This document shows, piece after piece, positions 55,401 to 62,795 of a DNA stretch of 64,000 nucleotides. The stretch spans positions 1-64,000 of the forward strand of contig CAZKRY010000009.1 of assembly GCA_964555355.1 (NCBI GenBank). The letters are read 5' to 3'. Position 1 is the first letter of the stretch; each line of letters begins with the position of its first letter. The translations under genes were made by a program, and so were the position numbers. The notes beneath the pieces were generated by a model that did no database searches, was not told the DNA's origin, and was given only the letters and a program-made list of their open reading frames with translations. The stretch is from CAIKBL01 sp964555355. GTDB lineage: Bacteria > Pseudomonadota > Gammaproteobacteria > Ga0077536.

Positions 55401-55774
55401 GGGTGTGTGATTTGAATGGAGATAACAAGCGGGAAGTGGTGTTGGGATTAGGGAGTGGGAGTGGCGGCTGGTTGTATGTGATGGATGGGGCGACGGGATA
55501 CAAGGCGGCGGCATTCACGGGGCAGGGCGGTGGCTGGATACGGGGCAGTGATGCGGGATATAACGCGTTGAATGGGACGCTGAGGCCGGTGTGTGGGCAG
55601 GGGGATGGAGACTTAGCGGACGAGCTTTATTTAGGGGTAGGGGCGAATGGCGGTGGGAAGGTTGAAGTTCGGGATGATGCGTTACATGGATTGAGTGTGT
55701 TGGGGATACGGCAGGGGAGTAATGCGACTGGGGCCTCTGCTGTGCAGGGGGTGTGGCCGGCGGTCAGTCGCTAG
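49403..55774 (+). CDS. Giant secreted FG-GAP/TSP3 repeat protein B (paralogue of A)
   Basis: 2123 aa, starting 24 bases after gene A. Signal peptide LRWPLLFALLSLSPIAFC. Same plan: propeller repeats (GDIDGDGAQEVVTI, GDVNHDTLADLVIGG, DYDGDTRPDLWFV), a middle beta domain, then TSP3/propeller modules at about 648-1116, 1117-1631 and 1632-2123. Lengths are nearly the same as in A, so the two arose from a whole-gene tandem duplication. The first two modules have diverged in codons and sequence; the third carries the shared tract. Both proteins end GVWPAVSR. Extracellular; function unknown. Confidence 0.85.
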   Translation: MLRWPLLFALLSLSPIAFCEFERTHIEATFVDWNAQTINGQAPAIELKNPEQLDVGDIDGDGAQEVVTISNTVCCVSAVRTHIGIYERDGAGSLRLAQHLILEGARATGLAIGDVNHDTLADLVIGGRDGTLKVFLQTPQHDLAAPLSISNRIDQQDYVPFRPHIVDFNGDGLLDVVTASIKAPLAGVLEFENRYELSHAFGVHVYLQNGTGQLNTPQSLREFTPTDSTSAEFAVADYDGDTRPDLWFVTNELYPRNSSGTGVPYGKCTLEISRNVGNGQLGLPQSSVLSDVETCGPIVAEDFTANSDSMLVITFFNTTNVGRGTNRIFRRNSPSNNGSPLMDIDGGDGPDLRRIQIGDVSGDGRKDLLTSFRYYGVREKNPFGQFHSVITSTARDSFGATAESRYGKLIDIDQDGINEYVSPVAPLTIFRYLPGPRTDIPQPLPGYLPKVNDDFHDYSIFSSRRSDVFFDVSFFKVDGIPSIENDHEVIPYLWTYDQTRFYYSETGGGLRLHRKRSANGTELRFDRPLEILDNSPTTGESLQAQGIATEHLVNGLQTPFNYQFVSTIEAYEDIQQFDAFDNASGQHYPIPSLKVRTTLTLSGIRNGQPITLVEKRTQWIARSFGFTRWQEETADGAKLFKFDDSTIDSDGDGLDYRFDGCPFLYTKWDSLNTNTVGNGCEFDTDHDLLPTAWELANALDANSGAGIDGGLGDYDGDGISNFREYQKGTDHRDPSSKPPSLPRRMILVGEASGGEGRAVWFTSTDSQPYQGLTKGGSVVLNTTTNASLENYNASHGETHPVWCNIDNDEFQELILGLGRGGQGFVEVKDDAAHGFAHLKWLRPPGSWPYYEANGETFPACGDIDGDGRDELVIGFGAGAGGWYAIMDDAIANYGPLPGNSQSVWLRVQSPEYLQRGDGATHPAVGNLDQDSREEILLGLGNGSELTLYAVDDAAARFTSARVFAGSEKVRLLRGGGSGAAEATWPAICDMNGDGAPELVVGLGAGGYYEARVLDSQLGWAQNAFASRTWAPRIDLPHPVPSFDPAGDIHPSCGDLDGDGLDELVVGHGRSGRYAFELFDTTGGTPPPGDVTKLRDVPYDPNRDGTTWPAIGGDEVIDTDGDGVLDSLDRFPNDPSESIDTDGDGQGNNADIDDDNDGLPDTFEIAHGLDPTKASGNDGANADIDGDGLSNLEEMNAGTNPKVADTDNDALPDGWEVANSLDPNSALGVNDGDGDIDGDDVTNYLELLAGTNPRNASSAPPRLPTPLLAQGRANGGQGKVDMFKTEQASPLATLTTNTANAPSPGTAYLTQGETRPAWCDVDGDGLDELVVGLGPGGQGYVEIRDDSAHGHAHMRWLRAGGPWSYYTTNGETFPACGDLDGDGRDELVIGYGSGAGGWYAIHDDSTRDFAAISGYAGGLWNRVKWDSYNNTNGAVHPAVGNLDEDPRAEIVLGLGRGSAGWMLVLDDASRQFAPLNVGPSGNWLQLPFISYRTSNGLTRPMLCALRGGSREQLVVGLGAGMSDALLILDPERQFQRFDLGANVSPSLGNGVLHLGMEAGESSSQLETRVTCGDIDRDGRDELVAGAFDGTNARQVLFDDARKGFNPMGVLPAQSAIAQHRLLWPAVGGEMPVDSDSDGVYDVLDAFPNDANESRDNDSDGVGDNADTDDDADGLPDTYEVEKGLDPLVGSGAEGGGGDPDGDGLTNTEEHTLGTHPKLGDTDSDLLPDGFEVRYAFNPLVADADGDADNDGASNVEEARGGSDPRDGSSLPAVGPRLALGNGGSGDGGLDVQSAATGGQGERVRLSAHAELSGYIGQGGETRPVWCDVDGDGKDELVLGLGRGGKGLLEVKDDKSTGYAHLRWLRAGSWSYYGTNGESYPACGDVDGDGRDELVVGYGPGSAGWFYVFDDAQANYGAVGKGWYQRVWNGYNQANGELHLAVGNLDGDVRDELVVTGGNGNGGWVQWLDDAVTGFGAMVGVASWTQLPWSSYNGANGTVWPGVCDLNGDNKREVVLGLGSGSGGWLYVMDGATGYKAAAFTGQGGGWIRGSDAGYNALNGTLRPVCGQGDGDLADELYLGVGANGGGKVEVRDDALHGLSVLGIRQGSNATGASAVQGVWPAVSR
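54317..55497. repeat. Near-identical 1.18-kb tract, copy 2
   Basis: Second copy of 47921-49101, inside the third module of protein B. Directly repeated. Differences begin at 54316 and 55498 next to the boundaries. The tract uses G-rich codons unlike the rest of either gene. Confidence 0.9.
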
Positions 55775-55839
55775 CCTCGGCAGCCCGCTGCGACAAATCT
55801 TGTACGCAGTTTGCGACTGAATAAAACATAGGAAACGAA

Positions 55840-56562
55840 ATGCAAACTCGCACCGACGAAATAGCCAACAGGATTTTCCGACTCTCTACCTTGGTGCCTG
55901 ACGTGCCGCCGAGTGGATTCACTTTCAACCAATATCTCATCGATGCCGACGAGCCGCTGTTGTTTCACTGTGGGGCGCGCGGCTTGTTCCCGCTGGTGTC
56001 CGCGGCGGTCGCGAAAATCATTCCCCTGATCAAACTGCGCTGGATTTCCTTTGGGCATGTGGAGTCCGATGAAAGCGGCGCGATGAATCAGTGGCTCGCC
56101 GCAGCGCCGCGCGCGCAGGTTGCGCATGGCGCGATTGCTTGCATGGTATCGCTGAACGATCTTGCGGATCGCCCGCCGCGCGCACTTGCGAATGGTGAAG
56201 TGCTCGATCTCGGCGGCAAACGGGTGCGTTACCTGGATACTCCGCATGTCCCTCACGCGTGGGAGTCCGGCCTCATCTTTGAAGAAACCACGCGAACACT
56301 TTTCACCGGCGATCTCTTTACACATCTAGGCGATGGCCCCGCTCTCAGTACGCAGAGTATTGTGCAAGCCGCGATTGCCGCGGAGCAGGGATTTCATGCG
56401 ACAGCACTTACGCCGGCAACTGCATCGACCATTCGCGCACTGAAGACGCTCAATCCCGCGCGGCTCGCGGTAATGCACGGCACGTGTTTTGAAGGGGATT
56501 GTGCGGGCGAACTTGAAGCGCTGGCCGATTTTTACGAGCGCGAATTCAAGGCGGCGAGTTAG
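55840..56562 (+). CDS. Metallo-beta-lactamase-fold protein with flavodiiron-like metal site
   Basis: 240 aa. Ligand residues: His73, Glu75 and Asp77 in the HxExD form (GHVESDESGA), the His in TPHVPHAWES, the Asp in LFTGDLFTHLG and the His in VMHGTCFEG. This matches the diiron site of flavodiiron (ODP) proteins rather than classical HxHxDH zinc hydrolases. The flavodoxin and rubredoxin parts are missing. O2/NO reduction with a separate electron donor, or another role, is possible. Confidence 0.8.
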   Translation: MQTRTDEIANRIFRLSTLVPDVPPSGFTFNQYLIDADEPLLFHCGARGLFPLVSAAVAKIIPLIKLRWISFGHVESDESGAMNQWLAAAPRAQVAHGAIACMVSLNDLADRPPRALANGEVLDLGGKRVRYLDTPHVPHAWESGLIFEETTRTLFTGDLFTHLGDGPALSTQSIVQAAIAAEQGFHATALTPATASTIRALKTLNPARLAVMHGTCFEGDCAGELEALADFYEREFKAAS

Positions 56563-56593
56563 CAAAAAGCTTTCAATAACTCGATTGCGCGCG

Positions 56594-56989
56594 TCAAAAT
56601 GTGTTTCGCCTAATTGAAAGATGCGGGTGACGCCCGCCATTGGTCTGCCGTCTCGCGCACGGCCGATGAGGCAAGATGATCGTCATCCCAATATAACGCC
56701 CGATCGCTCTCGTTTCATCTGCGGAGTGGGGCCGATGACGATCATACGCGGGGCTTTCACCCGACGTAACGTCGGCGCTAAATGATGCAAATAATGCCGC
56801 GAAATCAAACTGACCTTGCTGCCACTCCCGTCGCAGTATCGCGGTAATCAAGTACCCCGAAATGACGAAGAATACGTCGACTCCAACGTATCCCGCGGGC
56901 GTAATGCCGATTCCGGCGTGATAGGCAACCACCGCAAGTACCGCGATAGCGCGCAGGCCGTCGATTTCGGGTCGATAAGTTACCGCCAT
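56594..56989 (-). pseudogene. Truncated acyltransferase-3 (OafA-type) N-terminus
   Basis: From ATG 56989 the first 63 or so residues are a good acyltransferase-3 start: YRPEIDGLRAIAVLAVVAYH, then GYVGVDVFFVISGYLITAIL. Complete members have ten helices and over 350 residues. After about residue 65 the likeness stops, and the frame runs on as unrelated charged sequence to a stop at 56594. It is a remnant. Nothing else seen between 56563 and 57153. Confidence 0.65.
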
Positions 56990-57153
56990 GCGCGCATCCG
57001 AATATACGTCCGTGGTTGATCCGGCAAGGACGTTATCGATCTCGAGACGTAGCGATTGGCCCAAACTTCGCTGATTTTGTCCCGGCCGACGCTAGCGACG
57101 CGTCGTTTCATGAACCTACGATGCGCTTCTCAATCGTAGAAGGCTTCAAGACC

Positions 57154-57924
57154 ATGGAAATCCGCCAGATCAGAAACGCGACGCTGATAATCAATTATGC
57201 AGGCAAACGCTTCCTGACTGATCCCTGGTTTGCCCCGAAGGGTGATTTCCCCGGCTTTGCGGGCACGCCTAACGCTCACCTTGATAATCCAACCGTTGAT
57301 TTGTCCGTCACCATCGAAGAACTTCTGAATGTCGACGCAGTCGTTTTGACGCATGTGCATCCGGATCATTGGGATGATCACGCGGCCCGCGCGCTGCCCA
57401 AGGACATTCCTTTCTTTGTGCAGCACGCCGCGGATCGTGAGATCGTGAAAACCACCGGCTTTACAGACGTGCGTGTGCTGACCGGTAACCCGGTGTTCGA
57501 GGGCGTGAAGCTCATCAAAACACCGGGACAGCATGGTTCTGATGAATGCGTCACCGCCATCTACGATCTGCTTGGCGAAGTTTGCGGCGTCGTTTTCAAG
57601 CATGTTTCTGAACCGACGCTTTATCTGGCCGGCGATACGGTTTTCAACGACTACGTGGCAAGCAACCTGCGAACCTACTTACCGGACGTTGTTGTACTCA
57701 ATTGCTGCGACGCTCAAGTTATAGGACTCGGCTCGATCATCATGAGCAAGGAAGACGTGCGCGAAGTTTATCGACTCGCGCCACAGGCTCGTATCGTCGC
57801 GAGCCATATGGAAGCGGTGAATCACGCCACGCTCACGCGCGCGGAACTGCGCAGCTTTCTGGCTGAGCAGGCGATGACGGACCGAGTACTAGTGCCGGAA
57901 GACGGCGAAACTTGCGTGCTTTAA
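57154..57924 (+). CDS. Metallo-beta-lactamase-fold hydrolase (UlaG-like)
   Basis: 256 aa from ATG 57154 (GAAGG upstream; ATG 57121 is possible). Opens MEIRQIRNATLIINYAGKRF and has the zinc motif VLTHVHPDHWDDH, TPGQHGSDE, LYLAGDTVFND and a final VASHMEAVNHATLTRAELRS. These are members of the UlaG/lactonase-like branch. Substrate unknown. Followed by a palindrome and the SnoaL-like gene. Confidence 0.82.
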   Translation: MEIRQIRNATLIINYAGKRFLTDPWFAPKGDFPGFAGTPNAHLDNPTVDLSVTIEELLNVDAVVLTHVHPDHWDDHAARALPKDIPFFVQHAADREIVKTTGFTDVRVLTGNPVFEGVKLIKTPGQHGSDECVTAIYDLLGEVCGVVFKHVSEPTLYLAGDTVFNDYVASNLRTYLPDVVVLNCCDAQVIGLGSIIMSKEDVREVYRLAPQARIVASHMEAVNHATLTRAELRSFLAEQAMTDRVLVPEDGETCVL

Positions 57925-57942
57925 ACAGCAGCCGAATTAAAT

Positions 57943-57961
57943 GTGACAGACTGTCTGTCAC
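57943..57961. promoter_or_regulatory. Perfect palindrome, probable TetR-type operator
   Basis: Arms GTGACAGAC and GTCTGTCAC around one central T. Placed 14 bases before the ATG of the SnoaL-like gene. This TGACAGAC..GTCTGTCA form is common among TetR-family operators. No regulator gene is adjacent in the window. Confidence 0.65.
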
Positions 57962-57974
57962 GGAGCAAAACCAA

Positions 57975-58382
57975 ATGTCACTTGAAGCCAACAAGCAACT
58001 CGTACGTCGCTTTTACGCGGCGATTGAAAAAGGAGATTTTGCTGCCCTACACGATATGGTTCACGACGACTTCGTGTTTTACAGTCAAATCGACAGTCCA
58101 AAACCTGGTGTACAGGGGCTAGTCGATTCCGAGAAACCAAGTTTCGATGCTTTCGATAGCTTTATATTTCCGATCGACACCCTCATTGCCGAAGGCAACA
58201 AAGTCGCGGCGTACATGCGGTTCGAGGGCAAGGGTTACCGCACGGATACGTTCGGCGTGCCGCCGCGCGGGCAAAACGTGCGGATTTCGTTAATGATGCT
58301 GCTCACGGTGAAAGACGGAAAGATCATCGAGAAACGCGCGCATTTCGACGTCGGAGATGTTCGTCGTCAACTTGCTGCCTAA
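57975..58382 (+). CDS. SnoaL-like (NTF2 superfamily) protein
   Basis: 135 aa from ATG 57975. Cone-shaped NTF2 pattern: NKQLVRRFYAAIEKGDFAAL, HDMVHDDFVFYSQ, IAEGNKVAAYMRFEGKG and GKIIEKRAHFDVGDVRRQL. Related proteins include ester cyclases and small isomerases, and also non-enzymes. Directly preceded by the palindrome, so probably regulated by a TetR-family repressor encoded elsewhere. Confidence 0.8.
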   Translation: MSLEANKQLVRRFYAAIEKGDFAALHDMVHDDFVFYSQIDSPKPGVQGLVDSEKPSFDAFDSFIFPIDTLIAEGNKVAAYMRFEGKGYRTDTFGVPPRGQNVRISLMMLLTVKDGKIIEKRAHFDVGDVRRQLAA

Positions 58383-58452
58383 GCCACGGCGCGGGATTTG
58401 AGAAAGAAAAGTGCTCCTCTATTTGCAAGCATTTGCGCGGGGATGAATTTCG

Positions 58453-58914
58453 ATGTCGCAGCACTTAGCCACCATTAGTTGGAAGCGTAATAGCCCGGAT
58501 TTCATTAAAGGGCGCTATTCGCGTGAGCATACTTGGGCTTTTGATGGTGGTGTGGTGATCCAGGCTTCGCCGTCACCGTCGGTAGTGCCGAGACCTTTCT
58601 CTAACCCGGCGCATGTGGATCCTGAAGAAGCTTTCGTCGCTTCAATCTCGAGCTGTCACATGCTGACTTATTTGTATGTCGCCTCGAAGCAGGGCTTTCA
58701 AATTGATAGTTATATTGACGATGCTGTGGGAACCATGACCAAGGGCGAGAACGGTGTTCACTGGGTAAGCGCGGTAAAGCTGCGGCCGAAGATTGTTTAC
58801 AGCGGCGCTAAGCTACCGTCGCGAGCGGACGAGGCAGAGCTTCATCATCTAGCGCATGAGCAATGCTTTATAGCGAATTCCGTGAAGACCGAGATCACAG
58901 TTGAGTACAGTTAA
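58453..58914 (+). CDS. OsmC-family peroxide-detoxification-like protein
   Basis: 153 aa. Two conserved cysteines fit OsmC/Ohr peroxidases: EEAFVASISSCHMLTYLYVA and HEQCFIANSVKTEI. The N-terminus, ATISWKRNSPDFIKGRYSRE, is typical of an OsmC subgroup. It reduces organic hydroperoxides with thiols. Stands alone, start ATG with a weak GGGGATG upstream. Confidence 0.87.
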   Translation: MSQHLATISWKRNSPDFIKGRYSREHTWAFDGGVVIQASPSPSVVPRPFSNPAHVDPEEAFVASISSCHMLTYLYVASKQGFQIDSYIDDAVGTMTKGENGVHWVSAVKLRPKIVYSGAKLPSRADEAELHHLAHEQCFIANSVKTEITVEYS

Positions 58915-59061
58915 TTGGGGAGAATTACACGTCGAGTCCCGCCTACGCACCGGCAAATAAAAGAACACAGTATCAATTTCGACCTATTTCGCGCGTGCGG
59001 GATCTGAATAGGTATTGTGTCCCTCTGTTTGCCCTGTAATCCAAGCCGAACCCCTCACGGC

Positions 59062-59266
59062 ATGAAATTCTTGGTTGATGCGCAAGTTCCCCCGGTGATT
59101 GGCGCAATGGCTAACGTAACACGGGCTCGACGCCCTGCACGTTCTGGGCTTGCCGCTTGGGAATTGAGCACTGGATTTCGATATTGTCGTGTACGCTTTG
59201 CGCGAGAGCCGAATCGTGGTGACCAAGGATGGCAATTTCGTTCAGACGCTTTTACTTGCTGGGTGA
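59062..59266 (+). pseudogene. Frameshifted DUF5615/PIN-like toxin remnant
   Basis: ATG begins MKFLVDAQVPPVIGAMAN. Other frames then give LDALHVLGLPL and finally DFDIVVYALRESRIVVTKDG followed by NFVQTLLLAG and a stop. Together this is the DUF5615 PIN-like pattern (acidic start, H-x-x-x-L, late TKDxDF) broken by at least two frame changes. No partner antitoxin recognised. The flanking stretches 58915-59061 and 59267-59396 hold no other gene. Confidence 0.6.
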
Positions 59267-59396
59267 ATGTAGAGGAATCCGTAGGCGCTTGTATCTTATC
59301 TGGCGAAGACCGCACCAGCGCGACAAGTGCCTCGCGCTGGCTGACCAAGTACCCGCTGGATTTTTGATAAATCCAATGCGCTGCGGTTAGGCCAAC

Positions 59397-61019
59397 TTAC
59401 TTCGATGCCGCAAAGGCAAAACCGCGATAACTGTCGGCGACGACGTCTTCACAAATTCTCCGATATGTACCAACGCCGCCGGCGTAAGGCGTGAACATCC
59501 GTACCTTGCCTTCGATATTGGTGCCCGTGTACCACGACTTCGTAAGCGGATAGAGCGTGGTGTGTCCCACCTCATGCACCGTGCGCACCCACGCCTGCTC
59601 CGCGCTTTCGTCTGCTTCCACCTGGTCGACGCCGCGCGTGCGCATGTGCGTGAGACATTCGCTAATCCAATCCACATGCTGCTCGATCGACATCAGCATG
59701 TTACTGAGTACGCAAGGGCTGCCGGGGCCGGTAATCATGAAGAAATTGGGAAACCCGGCAGTGGCGACACCCAAATAAGTGCGCGGGCCCTCGGCCCATT
59801 TGTCTTGGAGTCGAAGTCCGTCGCGGCCCTTGATATCAATTTTTAACAGCGGTCCGGTGATCGCATCGAATCCTGTCGCAAAAATCAGCATATCGAGTGC
59901 GTAGTGCGCTGCTTCGGTTTCAACGCCATCCGCAGTGATGCGCGTCAACGGCGCGCGCCGAATATCGACAAGCGTGACATTGTCGCGATTGAAGGTCTCG
60001 TAGTAGCCGGTGTCGACGCACATGCGCTTGGTGCCGAGCGGGTGGTCGTCCGGCGTCAATAACGCGGCCAGCGTGGGGTCAGTCACTTTCTCGCGAATCT
60101 TACGCGCCACGAAATCGGCGGCGGTGCGGTTGGACTCTAAGTCCATCAGGATATCTGGGTATGTCATCACGAAATTGAATCCGCCTTCGGCCCACGCGGC
60201 TTCATAGTCGCGCTCGCGCTCATCCGGCGGCACGGTCTTCGCCGATTTACCGTTGCTGGTGAACGGGATGCCGATCTGGGCGTAGCGCGATGCCGCACGC
60301 CATTCGCGATAGTGGGCCTTGTGTACGGCGAGTGCCGTCGCCTCCAGCGGACCATTCCACGCGGGCACGCTGTAGTTCGGAGTGCGTTGGAATACGTAGA
60401 GGTGTTCGGCCTGAGGCGCAATCGCAGTCGTCGATTGCACGCCGGACGATCCCGTGCCGATGATGCCGACGCGTTTTCCAGCAAATTCAACCGGCGAATG
60501 CGGCCAGTTGCCGGTGTGATACCACTCGCCACGAAAATCGGATAGCCCTGGAATATTCGGAACTGTCGCGGCAGACAAACAACCCACTGCCGAAATCAAA
60601 ATGCGCGCAGTGACCGCCTCATCGCGGTCCGTGACGATGCGCCAATGGTGATTGGTCTCGTCGTACACCGCACTGCGCACCGCCGTTTCGAGCTGGATAT
60701 CGCGTCGCAGATCGAAACGCGTCGCGACGTGATTGGCGTAGGCCAGGATTTCCGGTTGCGTCGCATAGCGCTCGGTCCACACCCATTCCTGTTCGAGCGG
60801 TTCTGAAAAAGAATAGGAGTAAGTCACGCTTTCCGTGTCACACCGCGCGCCGGGATACCGATTCCAATACCAAGTTCCACCCACGCCATCGCCGCGCTCA
60901 TACACGCGGACCGTCATGCCGAGACCGCGCAAGCGATGCAGCATGTACATGCCGGCAAAACCGGCACCAATGACGATGGCATCGAAATCAGTCGTGTGAC
61001 GAGCGGAGGTCGGGGTCAT
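59397..61019 (-). CDS. Flavin-containing Baeyer-Villiger monooxygenase (copy 2)
   Basis: 540 aa, typical of cyclohexanone-monooxygenase-like enzymes. FAD motif GAGFAGMYMLHRLRGLG, GVGGTWYWNRYPGARCDTES, the full fingerprint FRGEWYHTGNWPHS, NADPH site GIIGTGSSGVQ and LIFATGFDAITG. It inserts an oxygen next to a ketone. Distantly related to the shorter copy at 11444-12883. The 190 bases upstream include a small frame of 48 codons with no family likeness. Confidence 0.9.
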   Translation of the reverse strand: MTPTSARHTTDFDAIVIGAGFAGMYMLHRLRGLGMTVRVYERGDGVGGTWYWNRYPGARCDTESVTYSYSFSEPLEQEWVWTERYATQPEILAYANHVATRFDLRRDIQLETAVRSAVYDETNHHWRIVTDRDEAVTARILISAVGCLSAATVPNIPGLSDFRGEWYHTGNWPHSPVEFAGKRVGIIGTGSSGVQSTTAIAPQAEHLYVFQRTPNYSVPAWNGPLEATALAVHKAHYREWRAASRYAQIGIPFTSNGKSAKTVPPDERERDYEAAWAEGGFNFVMTYPDILMDLESNRTAADFVARKIREKVTDPTLAALLTPDDHPLGTKRMCVDTGYYETFNRDNVTLVDIRRAPLTRITADGVETEAAHYALDMLIFATGFDAITGPLLKIDIKGRDGLRLQDKWAEGPRTYLGVATAGFPNFFMITGPGSPCVLSNMLMSIEQHVDWISECLTHMRTRGVDQVEADESAEQAWVRTVHEVGHTTLYPLTKSWYTGTNIEGKVRMFTPYAGGVGTYRRICEDVVADSYRGFAFAASK

Positions 61020-61210
61020 GGTTTGCGTCTCCTAAGAATTTTCCGAGGGTCTGCGAATAGCGGCAGCAGGTACTATCGCGATGGCGCGTGGTCTTAGGAA
61101 ACATCGACACGAAAAATTTACCCCAAGGGATGTGCAGAACTTATTTGAGTATCTCATCGCTTTGCTATCCATGGCCCCCAGCCGCTTCTCGAGATGCGCG
61201 ATGAGATTGG

Positions 61211-61494
61211 TCATGCGGCTTTCTTAATAGATCGGCATTGTCGCTTTATCCGCCACCGCGCAGATGCCAAGCGCAGCATCTTGCGCAGGGCCTCCTCGCG
61301 GGCGTCCGCCGGAATCGCCGGGTTGATCCGCAGCAAGGCGTCGCGCAGCCGCGCCGTCAGCACCTCCTCGCCGAACGAATCCCGCGCCGCCGCGGGCTCG
61401 CCGGGCGCGAGGTGCGGGCCTGCCCGATGACATAACCGAGTTCCTCGAACCATTCGAGCGCGGCATCCTTAACGATTGCTTCGTTGAGGATCAT
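61211..61494 (-). pseudogene. hsdR: Broken HsdR (type I restriction) N-terminus
   Basis: From ATG 61494: ILNEAIVKDAALEWFEELGY then VIGQ, after which the frame shifts. In the next frame it goes on GPHLAPGEPAAARDSFGEEV, LRDALLRINPAIPADAREEA, LRKMLR and ends as unrelated sequence. One missing base (CA in place of an expected CAT codon, about 61424) explains the shift. Only about 80 of roughly 1000 residues remain. The start overlaps the hipA stop (ATGA). Confidence 0.75.
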
Positions 61495-62795
61495 TGCCTG
61501 GGAAACAAGAGCCGGTGGGTGCGCTGAATGCGGTCGCGGTAGTCGTCGGTCAGCCCGGCCCTTGCCGCGAAGTCCGGCCAACACTGCACTGCCGCCAGTA
61601 CTTTTTCGATGATTGCGCCTGCGCGGCCGCGCTTCATTACCGCCACCTTTGCGCAGGCCTCGAAATCCGCGAGCGCAAACCCGTCCCGCTTGCCGTTCAG
61701 CGTCATCTGATGCGTAGCTGTCCAGGCACCGGCCGGGTTGTGGCTATACGTCACGTCAAAGGCGGGCGCGAGCTGCCACTCGCCTTGCTTATCCATCAGA
61801 AACGCGATGTTCTTCACATGGTCGTCCTGGTTGCGCGCCACGACATTGAACACCATCCGCCGGAACTGTTCTTCCACCGCCGCCATCGGCAGTTTTAACT
61901 GCCGGATGGTCAGCAGCGCCTGCTCGTAAGCATAGGCCCCAGCCTGGTTGAAATCGAAGTGGGCGAGCGCGCAGAGCGATTGCATGTGCAGTTTCGCCCC
62001 GCCGGCCAGCCGGTCGAAGCGGCGGGTCATGAAGTGGCGCCGCCCGTTCTCTTCCAGCAGCCGGCAGTCACTCATCGAAATACCAGCCGCACGCGCCATC
62101 AAATGATAGGCGTATTCGATTGCGCCGTAGCCCTTCGGGTCTTCGAGCTCTTTGTCTTTATTACCGGCCACACCGTCGAATTTCAGTAGCCAGTATTCGA
62201 AGCCGTCGCCCGTCGCAATCTGGCCGGCGCGTACTTCATTGGTCTGCGGGTTCCAGGCGATAGTTGCCTTGGCGCGGGCGCCACCGGCCGAGGTGCCCAC
62301 CAGCAGGATGTCGTTCAACGCCTTCTGCCGCGCCGTGCCTTTGAAGCTCGCCTTTAGTTCGTGGCGATGGGTGAGTACTTCGGAGGCGAGTTGCACCAGC
62401 GCGTCAATTTCCACCTTCGCCGCCGTGCGAGACTTCGGACCCAGCGCCGGCACAAACTCCAGCGCCCCCATGCCGCGCGCGCCCGTGTAGCACAGGCGCT
62501 CCACCGCGTTGAAACTTTCCGGCGTGCGACCTTGCGTCGCCAACCAGGCATTGATGAGCGCGTTGCCGAATCTGTCCGGTAAGGAATCCGCCAACAGGCC
62601 CGGCAGGCCGTGAAAGGTAATGTAAGGCAGCGCCGGGAAGGTATACACACGTTCGCTGAGCGGCATCGTGAGCGGCGATATCTCAATGCCACTGCGCGCG
62701 AAGGCGGGGTCATACTGAAAGGCCGCGACGCGATCGCCGGCCTCCATCGTCACCGCGCCGATGGTGCGCCCCCACAGCACGACCTCCGCAATCAC
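61491..62795 (-). CDS. hipA: HipA-family serine/threonine kinase toxin
   Basis: 434 aa, full length. N-terminal HipA subdomain, a glycine-rich loop VGTSAGGARAKA (Ser of the autophosphorylation region), YWLLKFDGVAGN, MTRRFDR, catalytic loop NQDDHVKNIAFLMD with Asp and Asn, and metal Asp in PAFDVTYSHNP. HipA proteins phosphorylate glutamyl-tRNA synthetase or similar and cause dormancy. The start overlaps the hipB stop (4 bases), and the stop overlaps the hsdR start. Confidence 0.93.
   Translation of the reverse strand: MIAEVVLWGRTIGAVTMEAGDRVAAFQYDPAFARSGIEISPLTMPLSERVYTFPALPYITFHGLPGLLADSLPDRFGNALINAWLATQGRTPESFNAVERLCYTGARGMGALEFVPALGPKSRTAAKVEIDALVQLASEVLTHRHELKASFKGTARQKALNDILLVGTSAGGARAKATIAWNPQTNEVRAGQIATGDGFEYWLLKFDGVAGNKDKELEDPKGYGAIEYAYHLMARAAGISMSDCRLLEENGRRHFMTRRFDRLAGGAKLHMQSLCALAHFDFNQAGAYAYEQALLTIRQLKLPMAAVEEQFRRMVFNVVARNQDDHVKNIAFLMDKQGEWQLAPAFDVTYSHNPAGAWTATHQMTLNGKRDGFALADFEACAKVAVMKRGRAGAIIEKVLAAVQCWPDFAARAGLTDDYRDRIQRTHRLLFPRQ

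Noticed and set aside
61081..61227. 48-codon plus-strand frame between the monooxygenase and hsdR remnant
   Set aside because: Basic start resembling nothing known, short and without supporting context; could be a fragment but cannot be named.
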